In this document: positions 20,241-29,600 of the stretch, piece after piece
How the letters are laid out: each line of letters starts with the position of its first letter
Position numbering within the stretch: the stretch's first letter is position 1
Assembly: GCA_965279405.1 (NCBI GenBank)
Contig: OZ257157.1
Span: 3,720,001-3,784,000 of the forward strand
Reading direction: 5' to 3'
Origin: CBDDIP01 sp965279405
GTDB lineage: Bacteria > Actinomycetota > Acidimicrobiia > Acidimicrobiales > Ilumatobacteraceae
DNA: 64,000 bases
Translations under genes and position numbers: made by a program
Notes under the pieces: generated by a model
The model's database searches: none
The model's input: only the letters and a program-made list of their open reading frames with translations
What the model was told of the DNA's origin: nothing

Positions 20241-20761
20241 CGCGGAGGAAGATACTCAGCGGCAGGTGCGTCGGCGGTGTCGGTCCAGCTGACGACCACC
20301 AGCAGGTCGTCGACGTTGCCGTGTGCATCGCGCACCTGACCGACCAGGCGGGCCTCGGTGACGAAGCCCAACGCACCGAACATCGCCAGCGCGCCGGTGT
20401 TCGACGAGCGCACCTCGACCATCACCTTCTCCAGCCCGAGCTCGGTGGCGAGCCCGACGCCCTCGTCGACGAGCTGGCGGCCGACGCCGGTGCCGCGCCG
20501 ATCCGGTCGGACGACGACGCGCAGGTCACCGACGTGTGCTTCGAACCCGGAGTGCGGGACGACGGTGACGAGGCCGACGACCTCACCGTCGTCGAACCCG
20601 GCGATGCGCTTCGCCGGCACCGCCTGCGTCCAGCTGGCGACCGCCACCTCGTGCAGGAGGTACGGATCGACGAAGGAGTGGTCGGCGCGCGGCAGCCGGT
20701 CGGCAAAGGCGCGCAGCGGTTCGCGGTCCGCTGCTGTGATCTTGCGATAGGTCACCGACAT
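20237..20761 (-). CDS. GNAT-family N-acetyltransferase
   Basis: 174-aa GNAT-fold acetyltransferase. The acetyl-CoA-binding motif A is RVVVRPDRRGTGVGRQLVDE, followed by the helix GLATELGLEKVMVEV and motif B NTGALAMFGALGFV. The acceptor is unknown. It overlaps the downstream desaturase-family gene by 4 nt. A 96-bp gap upstream holds one GCTCGCTGCGCTCGC-type repeat and nothing else recognised. Confidence 0.85.
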   Translation of the reverse strand: MSVTYRKITAADREPLRAFADRLPRADHSFVDPYLLHEVAVASWTQAVPAKRIAGFDDGEVVGLVTVVPHSGFEAHVGDLRVVVRPDRRGTGVGRQLVDEGVGLATELGLEKVMVEVRSSNTGALAMFGALGFVTEARLVGQVRDAHGNVDDLLVVVSWTDTADAPAAEYLPPR

Positions 20762-20857
20762 GCCGCCCCCTGGCTCGTCCGATGCGCCGCCCCCCGACGA
20801 CGCACTTCCAGCCTGTCATACGTGGGGTGGCGAGCGCAGCGAGCCCGAGCTGACGGC

Positions 20858-21820
20858 TCAACGGCCCGTGAGCGCTTCGACGACGGGGGCGAACTCGTGG
20901 ACCTTGGCTTGCGGGATGGTGATGTACGAGTAGCCCCAGCGGTCGCGCTTGGCGACGAACTGATCGATCACCTCGTTGACCGAGCCGATGGCCACCAACG
21001 GCGAACCCTTGGCGTCGTCGACCGACCCGCCGAACGCCGTGGCGACACGATCGAGCAACCGCGCGTTGTCGTCACCGCCTGAACCCTGACTGATGGCGAC
21101 GACGGAGAGCCAGGCGTTGAACTCGAGCCGGTCGTAGCGATCGCCCGCGGCCTCGCGGATCCACTCGAACTTGGTGTCGATGCTGTCGGGCAGCGAGTCG
21201 CGTGCGGCCTCTGCTCGCGCCGTCGCCGACGGCAGCGTCGGGTTGACGCCGATGATGTCGGCGTGCATCGCCGCGTGGCGCAGCATCCGCTTGCCGCCGC
21301 CGGCGAGGAGGATCGGCGGGCCACCGAGACCATGGGGGAGCGGCGTCGGCGTGAGGTCGCCGATGCGGTAGTGCTGCCCCTCGAAGCTGAACGGCTCGCC
21401 GGCGAAGCAGCGGTGCAGCACCTCGACGTGCTCGATCAGTCGATCGACGCGCACGCCGGGCGCATCCATCGGAACGCCGGTGGTTCGGTAGTCGGTCTCC
21501 TGGTACCCCGCGCCGATGCCGACCTCGAGCCGGCCACCGGAGAGCACGTCGATCGAGGCGAGCTCGCGTGCGAGCACCGCAGGATGACGGAAGTCGGCGG
21601 CGAAGACCATCGTGCCCACCCGCAGCGTCGTGGTCGCCGCGACAGCGGTGGCCATCGCAGTGATCGGGCCGTAGCCCTCGTGCATGTGATCGGGCACGAA
21701 CACCGTCGAGTAGCCGAGCGACTCGACCAGGCGGACGGACTCCGCCCACGTCATGCCCTCCAACGGGTCCATCAGCTCGACGCTGAAGCGGAAGGGGCGG
21801 CTGTTCGTCGGGTCCGTCAC
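20858..21820 (-). CDS. Luciferase-like (LLM-class) F420-dependent oxidoreductase
   Basis: TIM-barrel oxidoreductase of about 320 aa in the bacterial luciferase-like superfamily, of the actinobacterial TIGR03621 type. Signatures: FSVELMDPLEGMTWAESVRL at the N-terminus, DHMHEGYGPITAMATAVAAT, VFAADFRHPAVLARELASID and LEVGIGAGYQETDY. F420 is the likely cofactor, but FMN cannot be ruled out from sequence. The start is uncertain: GTG at 21820 or TTG at 21829, neither with a strong ribosome-binding site. The gene is divergent from dinB. Confidence 0.88.
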   Translation of the reverse strand: MTDPTNSRPFRFSVELMDPLEGMTWAESVRLVESLGYSTVFVPDHMHEGYGPITAMATAVAATTTLRVGTMVFAADFRHPAVLARELASIDVLSGGRLEVGIGAGYQETDYRTTGVPMDAPGVRVDRLIEHVEVLHRCFAGEPFSFEGQHYRIGDLTPTPLPHGLGGPPILLAGGGKRMLRHAAMHADIIGVNPTLPSATARAEAARDSLPDSIDTKFEWIREAAGDRYDRLEFNAWLSVVAISQGSGGDDNARLLDRVATAFGGSVDDAKGSPLVAIGSVNEVIDQFVAKRDRWGYSYITIPQAKVHEFAPVVEALTGR

Positions 21821-21846
21821 GCCCCGCAATGTACGGCCCTGGCGGA

Positions 21847-21862
21847 TCGAACGTGTGTACGA
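21847..21862 (+). promoter_or_regulatory. LexA (SOS) box upstream of dinB
   Basis: TCGAACGTGTGTACGA matches 15 of 16 positions of the TCGAAC-N4-GTTCGA form of the LexA operator of actinobacteria and Firmicutes (GAAC-N4-GTTC core). It ends 13 bp before the dinB ATG and directly precedes a TACCAT -10-like element, a position where LexA would block transcription. Confidence 0.75.
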
Positions 21863-21875
21863 CTACCATCGCGCG

Positions 21876-23120
21876 ATGGCAGTCGGGGCGACCATCCTCC
21901 ACGCCGACCTCGATGCGTTCTACGCGTCTGTCGAACAGTTGCTCGACCCGTCCTTGCGCGGCAAGCCGATCGCCGTCGGCGGGGGTGTGGTGCTCGCTGC
22001 GTCCTACGAGGCCAAGCGGTTCGGCGTGCAGGGCGGCATGTCCGGGTTCCGGGCCAAGCAGCTGTGCCCCGGTCTCCTGTTCGTCGGCGGTCACTTCGAT
22101 CAGTACCAGAGGATCGCCGATCAGGTGATGGAGGTGCTCGGCGACTTCACGCCCGACGTGCAGCGGATCTCGATCGACGAAGCGTTCCTCGACGTCGCCG
22201 GCTCGGTGCACCTGTTCGGTCCGCCCGACGCGATCGGGGCGCGCATCCGCCAGCGCGTGCGCGACGAGATCGGGTTGCCGATCTCCGTGGGTGCGGCGCG
22301 CACCAAGCACCTCGCCAAGATCGCCTCACAGGTGGCCAAGCCGGACGGGATGGTGGTGGTCGACCCCGAACGGGAACGCGAGTTCCTCGATCCGCTGCCG
22401 GTCGGCCTGGTGTGGGGCGTCGGCCCGGTGACCAAGCAGAAGCTGGCCGAGCGCGGCATCCACACCATCGGTCAACTCGCCGCCTCGCCGGGGCAGGAGC
22501 TGTCGACCATCCTCGGTCGCGGGATCGGCCCGAAGCTCGGTCTGCTGGCGGCCAACGACGACACCCGTCGAGTGCAGGCCAACCCGCGTGCCTCGTCGGT
22601 CGGCGCGCAGTCGGCGTTCGGCCGACGCGACGTCGAGCCCGACCTCGTTCGCGAGGTGCTCGGTCACCTGGCCGATCGCGTCGCCGGCCGGCTGCGCGCC
22701 AAGCAGCGTGCCGGGCGCACCGTGACCGTGCGAGTGCGATTCGCGTCGATGCAATCGGTGACGCGCTCGTCGACGTCAGCCGCGCCGGTGTCGGCGACGC
22801 TGACGTTGACCGAGATCGCCGAGCGGCTGGTGCGCACCGCGCTCGCCGATCACCCCGATCGTCTGCAGATCTCGTTGCTGGCGATCTCGGTGTCCAACCT
22901 CGTCGATCAGCCGGTGCTGCAGCTCGAGCTCCCGGTGCTGCCCGATGAGCCGCAGCGCGCCGGCTCGCCGATCGGGGCGGCGCGCTGGGCGATCGATCAC
23001 TCGATGGACGCGGTGCGCAAGCGCTTCGGTCGCGACGCGGTCGGGTACGCCTCGGTCAAGCTGAGCGAACACGGCCGCGTGCCCGACGAGTTCCGCGAGC
23101 TCGCCGAACACGAGCTGTGA
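21876..23120 (+). CDS. dinB: DNA polymerase IV (Y-family)
   Basis: 414-aa Y-family translesion polymerase. Catalytic carboxylates are in HADLDAFYASVEQ (Asp11) and SIDEAFLDV (Asp101/Glu102); the finger motif SYEAKRFGVQGGMSG and HhH-like WGVGPVTKQKLAERGIHTIG follow, then the little-finger domain. Start ATG 21876 gives the family N-terminus. Regulation: LexA-type box at 21847-21862 and -10-like TACCAT 6 nt before the ATG, suggesting an SOS-inducible, leaderless message. A C-terminal beta-clamp-binding motif was not obvious. Confidence 0.95.
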   Translation: MAVGATILHADLDAFYASVEQLLDPSLRGKPIAVGGGVVLAASYEAKRFGVQGGMSGFRAKQLCPGLLFVGGHFDQYQRIADQVMEVLGDFTPDVQRISIDEAFLDVAGSVHLFGPPDAIGARIRQRVRDEIGLPISVGAARTKHLAKIASQVAKPDGMVVVDPEREREFLDPLPVGLVWGVGPVTKQKLAERGIHTIGQLAASPGQELSTILGRGIGPKLGLLAANDDTRRVQANPRASSVGAQSAFGRRDVEPDLVREVLGHLADRVAGRLRAKQRAGRTVTVRVRFASMQSVTRSSTSAAPVSATLTLTEIAERLVRTALADHPDRLQISLLAISVSNLVDQPVLQLELPVLPDEPQRAGSPIGAARWAIDHSMDAVRKRFGRDAVGYASVKLSEHGRVPDEFRELAEHEL

Positions 23121-23124
23121 CCGA

Positions 23125-23676
23125 TCAGCGCGCGGCGAACAGGAGGTCGAGCTCCAGCTCGTGCACGTCGGCGCGGCGAAAGCGTCGGGTCGGTGTGGCG
23201 TCGCCGATCCGTCCGGAGCCGGTGAACCACGCCCAGGTTCGGCCCGCCCGGCGGTAGACGCCGTGGTAGACGAGCTCGAGCGTCAGTGGTTGACGAGCGC
23301 CCGCGCCCTCCGCCGTGCCGTCGAACTGCCATGCGGATGCTTCGAATGCGTGCGGCGAGACGCGTGCGGAGGTCAACTCCAAGAGGACCTCGTCGGTGTC
23401 GATGCGCATCCAACAACCCGTTGGATCGTCGGCGAGCTCCAGCCAGCCCTGGTGGATCGGGAGGGTCTCCGTCACGCGGCCGGCGAAGCGATGAATCGTC
23501 GAGGCCGAGAGCAGCGGCCAGATGCCGGACGCGGGGACCTCGAGGCCGTCGACGTCGCGGACGAGCGCCCGCTTCTGGGTCGTCGTCCGTTCGGTCACCA
23601 CGTGCAAGCCGTCGGTCACCACGTGCAGAGAGGTCGTCGGGCGGTCCGACGTTGCGGTGAGCAGTGTTGTGTTCAT
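23125..23676 (-). CDS. Hypothetical protein, possibly YceI-like beta-barrel
   Basis: Protein of 183 aa (189 if the more upstream ATG at 23694 is used), convergent with dinB. No firm family match. The segment STIHRFAGRVTETLPIHQGW and the alternating beta pattern ending in VYRRAGRTWAWFTGSGRIGD recall lipid-binding YceI-like barrels, but the resemblance is weak. No signal peptide or membrane helix is seen. The N-terminus holds a near-repeat (LHVVTDGLHVVTERT). Confidence 0.6.
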   Translation of the reverse strand: MNTTLLTATSDRPTTSLHVVTDGLHVVTERTTTQKRALVRDVDGLEVPASGIWPLLSASTIHRFAGRVTETLPIHQGWLELADDPTGCWMRIDTDEVLLELTSARVSPHAFEASAWQFDGTAEGAGARQPLTLELVYHGVYRRAGRTWAWFTGSGRIGDATPTRRFRRADVHELELDLLFAAR

Positions 23677-23765
23677 GCCACCATTGATCACCATCGCGGG
23701 TGGTTGCGCCTGAGTAGCGGATACTCAGCGCCCCGTGTCGTTCGCCACAACGGCGTCCGCCACCG

Positions 23766-24314
23766 TCAGCTGCTGCGTCCGCTGCTCATGGCCGCGGACG
23801 CGCCGGCGATGGCGCGGTGGACGATCTCCTCGACGTGCTCCACGTCGAGGCCGAGCGCCTCACCGATGTGAACCGACCAGATCTCGCTGCGGATGTTGTT
23901 CTCGAAGTCGAGCTGGCTGCGCAGGTCCTGACGCGCGGCTTGACGGTTCTGGCTGATCATCACGAACGTCGCCAGGAAGATCGCTTCGAGCGAGACGATC
24001 ATCGTCAGCAGCCCGAACGGGAACTTGTCGAACTCGCGGTCGATGCCGGCCAGCCCGACGTTGATGGCGATCCACACGCCGAACCAGACGATGTGGATGT
24101 AGACGAAGCGCATCGAGCCGGCGAAGTTGGTGACGCCGTCTGCGGTGCGGTCCCCGACGCGACGCATCAGCCCCATCAGCGATCTCGTCGCCGGTGACGC
24201 GTAGTGCTCCGGGTTCCAGAGGTGACCGTCCTCCACCCCGTCGGCGCGGTCGATCACCCGACACGCCTCGCAGGTCAACTGGTGGTCCTCGGTCGGGTCG
24301 TGCTCGTCGCTCAT
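23766..24314 (-). CDS. DUF1003 family membrane protein
   Basis: 182-aa protein with the DUF1003 layout: a hydrophilic N-terminus holding a CEAC pair, two adjacent membrane helices (FVYIHIVWFGVWIAINVG and FGLLTMIVSLEAIFLATFVM), then the conserved SQNRQAARQDLRSQLDFENN segment and a charged C-terminal helix. Function of the family is unknown. The ATG at 24314 is chosen because the family N-terminus begins there; an in-frame extension overlaps the divergent acetyltransferase gene. Only 12 bp separate the two divergent starts. Confidence 0.85.
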   Translation of the reverse strand: MSDEHDPTEDHQLTCEACRVIDRADGVEDGHLWNPEHYASPATRSLMGLMRRVGDRTADGVTNFAGSMRFVYIHIVWFGVWIAINVGLAGIDREFDKFPFGLLTMIVSLEAIFLATFVMISQNRQAARQDLRSQLDFENNIRSEIWSVHIGEALGLDVEHVEEIVHRAIAGASAAMSSGRSS

Positions 24315-24326
24315 CTTCGCGACACT

Positions 24327-24866
24327 ATGGGCATGGTCACCGGTGGATCGGCGGGGGAACAGGCGGGTGCCGATGGTGGCGACGCAGCCTGCTGGGCCCA
24401 TCTGTTCGAGGACGACGGGGGCGACGACGCCATCCGATTCGTTCGCCTCGGGCCCGCCGATCGCGAGCTGGCTCGGCAGACCTTCGCGATGATGGCCGAA
24501 GTCTTCGACGAGCCCGGCGAGCCGCTCTCGGACGTCTACCTCGACCGGATCCTGGGCAGCCGCGACTTCTGGGCGCTCGCCGCCATCGAGCCCGACGGCA
24601 TCGTCGGCGGGATCACCGCGCACACCTTGGCGATGACACGTGCCGAGAGCGCGGAGCTGTTCATCTACGACCTCGCCGTGCGCGCCGATCGTCAGCGTCG
24701 CGGCATCGGCCGAACGCTCGTCCAACGGCTGCGCGTCCACGCCCGGATCGCGGGCATCGACGTCGTCTTCGTCCCCGCCGACGAGGAGGACGCGCACGCG
24801 CTCGACTTCTACCGCGCCATCGGCGGCATGCCGTCACCGGTGGTCATGTTCGATCTGCCAACCTGA
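24327..24866 (+). CDS. GNAT acetyltransferase resembling AAC(3)-I aminoglycoside acetyltransferases
   Basis: 179-aa GNAT protein. Its core follows the AAC(3)-I pattern closely: FWALAAIEPDGIVGGITA, ELFIYDLAVRADRQRRGIG (acetyl-CoA site), then VVFVPADEEDAHALDFYRAI and a final VVMFDL. In the AAC(3)-Ia family the matching parts are FIALAAF, EIYIYDLAV, RRQGIA, a xxYVQAD segment and VMHFDI. It may acetylate the 3-amino group of an aminoglycoside, but chromosomal relatives often have other substrates. Start is ATG 24327 or 24333. No mobile element is adjacent. Confidence 0.8.
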   Translation: MGMVTGGSAGEQAGADGGDAACWAHLFEDDGGDDAIRFVRLGPADRELARQTFAMMAEVFDEPGEPLSDVYLDRILGSRDFWALAAIEPDGIVGGITAHTLAMTRAESAELFIYDLAVRADRQRRGIGRTLVQRLRVHARIAGIDVVFVPADEEDAHALDFYRAIGGMPSPVVMFDLPT

Positions 24867-24916
24867 GCACCACTGGTCGCCGTTCACGGCTGATCGTTCA
24901 CTGCAGGGGGAGAGCC

Positions 24917-26488
24917 ATGTACCCGGGGGCGTACGCATTGGAGCATCCGGATCGGCCGTGCTTCGTCATGGCCGACACCGGCGAGACGGTCACCTATCGC
25001 GAGTACGAGGAGCGGTGCAACCGGCTCGCCCACCTGTTGCGCGCCGAGGGCTTGGCGGCCGGTGACCACTTCTCGATCTTCATGGAGAACAACAGCCGCT
25101 ACCTCGAGGCATGCGGCGCCGGCGAGCGCAGCGGGCTGCACTACACGTGCATCAACTCGCACCTCACCCTGGACGAGCTCGTCTACATCATCGACAACAG
25201 CGAGTCGAAGGTGGTCATCACGTCGGCGGCCAAATCGGCGTTGGTGCTCGAAGCGCTGGAGCAGTGCCCGCGGGTGACGCTGTGCCTCGTCGTCGACGGC
25301 GGTGCACCGTCGCCGACCGACGCGCACGCCGCGGTGCGTGATCTCGTCGAGGCGACCGCTGAGCTCCCGACCACACCGATCGCCGACGAACGACTCGGCA
25401 CGCCGATGCTGTACTCGTCCGGCACCACCGGGCGGCCGAAGGGGATCGTGCGCGTGCTGCCCGATCAGCCGCCGGGTCAGGCGCTGCCGTTGTTCATGTT
25501 CCTGCGCAACCTGTGGCACTACCGCGAAGACATGATCTACCTGTCGCCGGCGCCGCTGTATCACTCCGCGCCGCAGGCGGCTGTCGGGCTGACGCTGCGC
25601 ATGGGCGGCACCGTGATCATCATGGAGCGCTTCGATCCCGAGCAGTACCTGGCGATGGTGGAGCAGCACCACGTGACCCACAGCCAGCTCGTGCCGACGA
25701 TGTTCAGCAGGATGCTGAAGCTGCCGGCCGAGGCGCGCGAGCGCTACGACCTGTCATCGCTGGAGGTCGTCGTGCACGCCGCCGCCCCGTGCCCGGTGCC
25801 GGTGAAGCAGGACATGATCGAGTGGTGGGGGCCGATCATCCACGAGTACTACGGCGCCACCGAGGCGATCGGGTTCACCGCCTGCGACTCGCACGAGTGG
25901 CTCGCCCACCCGGGCACCGTCGGGCGCGTGCTCATGGGCGACCTGCACATCCTCGACGACGACATGCAGCCGTGCCCCGTCGGCACGCCCGGCACGATCT
26001 GGTTCGCCACGCCGTCGCTCGTCCAGTACTTCAACGACCCCGACAAGAGCCGCGACGCAGCGTCGCCTGACGGCACGATGAACACCGTCGGCGACGTCGG
26101 CTTCGTCGACGACGACGGCTTCCTCTACCTCACCGATCGCAAGACGTTCATGATCATCTCCGGTGGTGTGAACATCTACCCGCAGGAGAGCGAGAACCTG
26201 TTGATCACGCATCCGAAGGTCGCCGACGCGGCGGTCTTCGGCGTCCCCAACGTCGACCTCGGTGAAGAGGTGAAGGCCGTGGTGCAGCTGATGCCGGGCA
26301 TCGAGCCGGGGCCGGAGATCGAGCGCGAACTGATCGACTTCTGCCACGCCCACCTGTCGCGCCAGAAGTGCCCGCGCACCGTCGACTTCGACCCGGAGCT
26401 GCCGCGTCTGCCGACCGGCAAGCTGTACAAGCGAGTGCTGCGCGACCGCTACTGGGGTGACGCCCCGACACGCATCGTCACGAGCTGA
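24917..26488 (+). CDS. Acyl-CoA synthetase (AMP-forming)
   Basis: 523-aa ANL-family ligase. P-loop LYSSGTTGRPKGIV, acyl-pocket motif YYGATEAIGFT, hinge TVGDVGFVDDDGFLYLTDRK followed by MIISGGVNIYPQE, and C-terminal catalytic Lys in LPRLPTGKLYKR. It activates an unknown acid with ATP and CoA. The start at 24917 is supported by GGGGGAG 6 nt upstream. It stands alone, followed by a 145-bp gap without a recognisable gene. Confidence 0.92.
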   Translation: MYPGAYALEHPDRPCFVMADTGETVTYREYEERCNRLAHLLRAEGLAAGDHFSIFMENNSRYLEACGAGERSGLHYTCINSHLTLDELVYIIDNSESKVVITSAAKSALVLEALEQCPRVTLCLVVDGGAPSPTDAHAAVRDLVEATAELPTTPIADERLGTPMLYSSGTTGRPKGIVRVLPDQPPGQALPLFMFLRNLWHYREDMIYLSPAPLYHSAPQAAVGLTLRMGGTVIIMERFDPEQYLAMVEQHHVTHSQLVPTMFSRMLKLPAEARERYDLSSLEVVVHAAAPCPVPVKQDMIEWWGPIIHEYYGATEAIGFTACDSHEWLAHPGTVGRVLMGDLHILDDDMQPCPVGTPGTIWFATPSLVQYFNDPDKSRDAASPDGTMNTVGDVGFVDDDGFLYLTDRKTFMIISGGVNIYPQESENLLITHPKVADAAVFGVPNVDLGEEVKAVVQLMPGIEPGPEIERELIDFCHAHLSRQKCPRTVDFDPELPRLPTGKLYKRVLRDRYWGDAPTRIVTS

Positions 26489-26633
26489 CACCGACTGTCG
26501 CGCTGCGTCGGCGACGGCGGGGCGCTGGGCGTGCTGATGGCCATCGACAAGGTCAAGGCACCAACCCGCACTGTCACTTTCCGTGAATAGTTGACCACAG
26601 CCTGCGGTAGGGTGGTGAGCGAATCGAGGATGT

Positions 26634-29600
26634 GTGTCCGACGACAGCGGTGACGACGGAGTGAGCCTCGGGAACCTGGCTGCCATCGACGACGAGTTCC
26701 GGCTGATCGCCGAGTCGATCCCGCACATCCTGTGGATGTCCTCGCCCGACGGATCGGCTGCCTTCCTGAACGGCGAAGGATGGAACTACTCGGGTGTCGG
26801 AGCGGCCGGCGAGCACGCCTCGAACTGGATCGAGATCATCCACCCCGATGATCTCGATCGAGTGCTGTCGGCGTGGACCGAGGCGAACCGCACCCACTCT
26901 CGCTACTCGATCGAATGCCGGATCCAGCGCTTCGACCACGAGTACCGCTGGCACGCCTTCCGTGCGCGAGCACTTTGCGATCCCGAGGGCAACGTGCTGC
27001 GATGGATCGGCACGATGACGGACATCGAGGACACCAAGCGCCTCGAAGCCGAACTGCGGTTCCAGGCGGAGCTCCTGGGGGCGGTCGGCCATGCGATCGT
27101 CGCCGTCGACACCGATCGCAGGATCATCTACTGGAACACGGCGGCCGAGGAGATGTACGGCTGGAGCGCTGTCGAAGCCGTCGGCCGGACCTCGGTGGAG
27201 GTGCTGCCGCGGGTCGAATCGCCCGACGTGGAACGGGAGGTCGCCGACGCGATGCGGCGTGGCGAGACGTGGTCGGGCGACTACGAGATCGAGCGTCGCG
27301 ACGGCACCCGTCTGGCCGTGCTGGTGACGAACCGGCCGATGTTCGGACCTGACGGGAGGGTGGTGGCCGTCATCGGATCATCGATCGACGTCACCCAGCG
27401 CAAAGCCGGGGAGGACGCGGCGCAGCAGCTGTCGGCCATCGTCGAAGGGTCGGGTGATGCGATCTTCGGCGTCACCGACGACGGCATGGTCACCAGCTGG
27501 AACGGTGCTGCGGAGCGGATGTTCGGGTACCGCGCGCAGGACATCGTCGGGCGACCCGTCGCCGTGCTCGCTCCGCCGGCGCTGCTCGGCGAGCAGATCG
27601 CGGTGCGCCAGAGCCTGAGGCATCCCGGGGCGCACCGGCGGCTGGAGACGACGCGGATGCATCGTGACGGGACGGCGGTCGAGGTGCTGCTGACGGCGTC
27701 GACCACGACGGACGCGCATGGCCGGGTCTCCGGGCTCTCGGTGATCGCCCAGGACATCTCGCAGCGGCTGGCGGCCCAACGCGCGTTGGAGCTCAGTCGA
27801 CGTCGGTTGGCCGACGCGCAGCGGACGGCGCGCATCGGCAGCTTCGAGTTCGATCAGGTGCGCAACGAGCTCGTCTGGTCCGAGGAGTACTACCGAGTGC
27901 TCGGTGTGGACCCGGGCACGTCGCCGTCTCCGGCGCTCTTCCTCTCCTTCGTCTTCCCCGAGGACCGCGAGGCCGTGCACGCCGCGTGGCTGGACGCGCT
28001 GATCCGGGCGAGGTCGTTCGACATCGAGTTCCGCGTCCGGCGGCCGGTTGGTGACGAGCGGTGGGCGCACGCTCGCGGAGTTCCCGAACTGGACGAAGAC
28101 GGTCACGTCGTGCGGCTCTGCGGGTCGCTGATGGACATCACCGATCGCGTCTGCGCCGACCAGGTGCGCCGAGCCGCCGAGACGCGGTTCGAGATCGGCT
28201 TCGAGCAGTCGGCGATCGGCGCGGTGATCTCCGACATGGCCGGCGTGCCCACGCGGGTGAACGGCGCCGCCTGCGCCATCCTCGGGCGCCCCGCCTCGAT
28301 GCTCGTCGGCCGACGATGGACCGAGTACAGCCATCCCGACGACGTTCCGCTGGGCGTCGCGGCCACGGCCTGGTTCGACGATGGCCACGACACCTACGCC
28401 GACGAGCGTCGCTACGTGCGACCCGACGGCACCGTCGTGTGGACGTCGACGAACCTCACCGTGGTCCGCGACGAGCACGGCACCCACCAGTACATCTCGA
28501 TGCAGCTGCAGGACATCACGGCTCGGAAGAAGCTCGAGAACGAGCTCGCCCACGAAGCGATGCACGACTCCCTCACGGGCCTGCCGAACCGCGCGCTGCT
28601 CATCGATCGCCTGGTCCACGGACTGGCCATGTCCCGTCGGCGCGGCACGCCGCTCGGTGTGATGTTCGTCGACATCGATCAGTTCAAGCTGATCAACGAC
28701 ACGTGGGGTCACGGAGCGGGCGACGACCTTCTCAAGCACGTGGCCGGTCAGATCGAGCTGGTGGTCCGTCCTGGTGACACCGTGGCGCGACTCGGCGGGG
28801 ACGAGTTCGTCATCGTGTGCGACGACGTCACCGTCCACGAGATCGAGCAGATCGCCGGCAGGTTGCTGGCCGCACTGGCCCATCCCTGGCAGCTCGGCGA
28901 CGAGAAGGTGCACATCACGGCAAGCGTCGGCATCGCACTCGCGGATGAGGCATCGACGCCCGAACGTCTGCTTCGCCACTCGGACGCGGCGATGTACCGC
29001 GCCAAGGAGCGCGGCAAGGGTCGCGTCGAGCTGTTCGACGACACGCTGCGCTCGGTGTCCGAGCAGCGCTGGGCCACCGCCTCGGCGCTGCACCGAGCAC
29101 TCGAGCACGGTGAGTTCGAGGTGCACTATCAACCGGTCGTCGACCTGCTGACCGGCACGATGGTGAGCGTCGAGGCGCTGCTGCGGTGGAACCATCCGGG
29201 ACGAGGCATCGTCAGCCCGGCGGAGTTCATCCCGCTCGCCGAGGAGACCGGGCTCGTGGTGCCGTTGGGCGCCTGGGTGCTCGAACGAGCGTGTCGGGAC
29301 CTGGTGGGCTGGCAGCAGCTGGACGGGGCCGCCGCCGGGATGTCCGTCGCTGTGAACCTCTCGGTCCGCCAAGTGCTCGCGCCGGACATCGCCACGTTGA
29401 TCGAGGGCGTCTTGCGGCGAACCGGGTTGGACGCCGGGAGGCTGTGCCTCGAGCTGACCGAGAGCGTCTTCATGGGCGACGTCGACTACTTCGCACGAAC
29501 GCTCCTGAGCCTGAAGGCCCTCGGTGTGTCGCTCTCGATCGACGACTTCGGGATGGGGTACTCGTCGCTCGGCTACCTCAAACGCTTCCCCGTCGACGGC

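Noticed and set aside
26591..26613. TTGACC ... TAGGGT promoter before the multi-PAS gene
   Set aside because: The two boxes are only 11 bp apart, too close for a normal sigma-70 promoter; TAGGGT alone remains possible.
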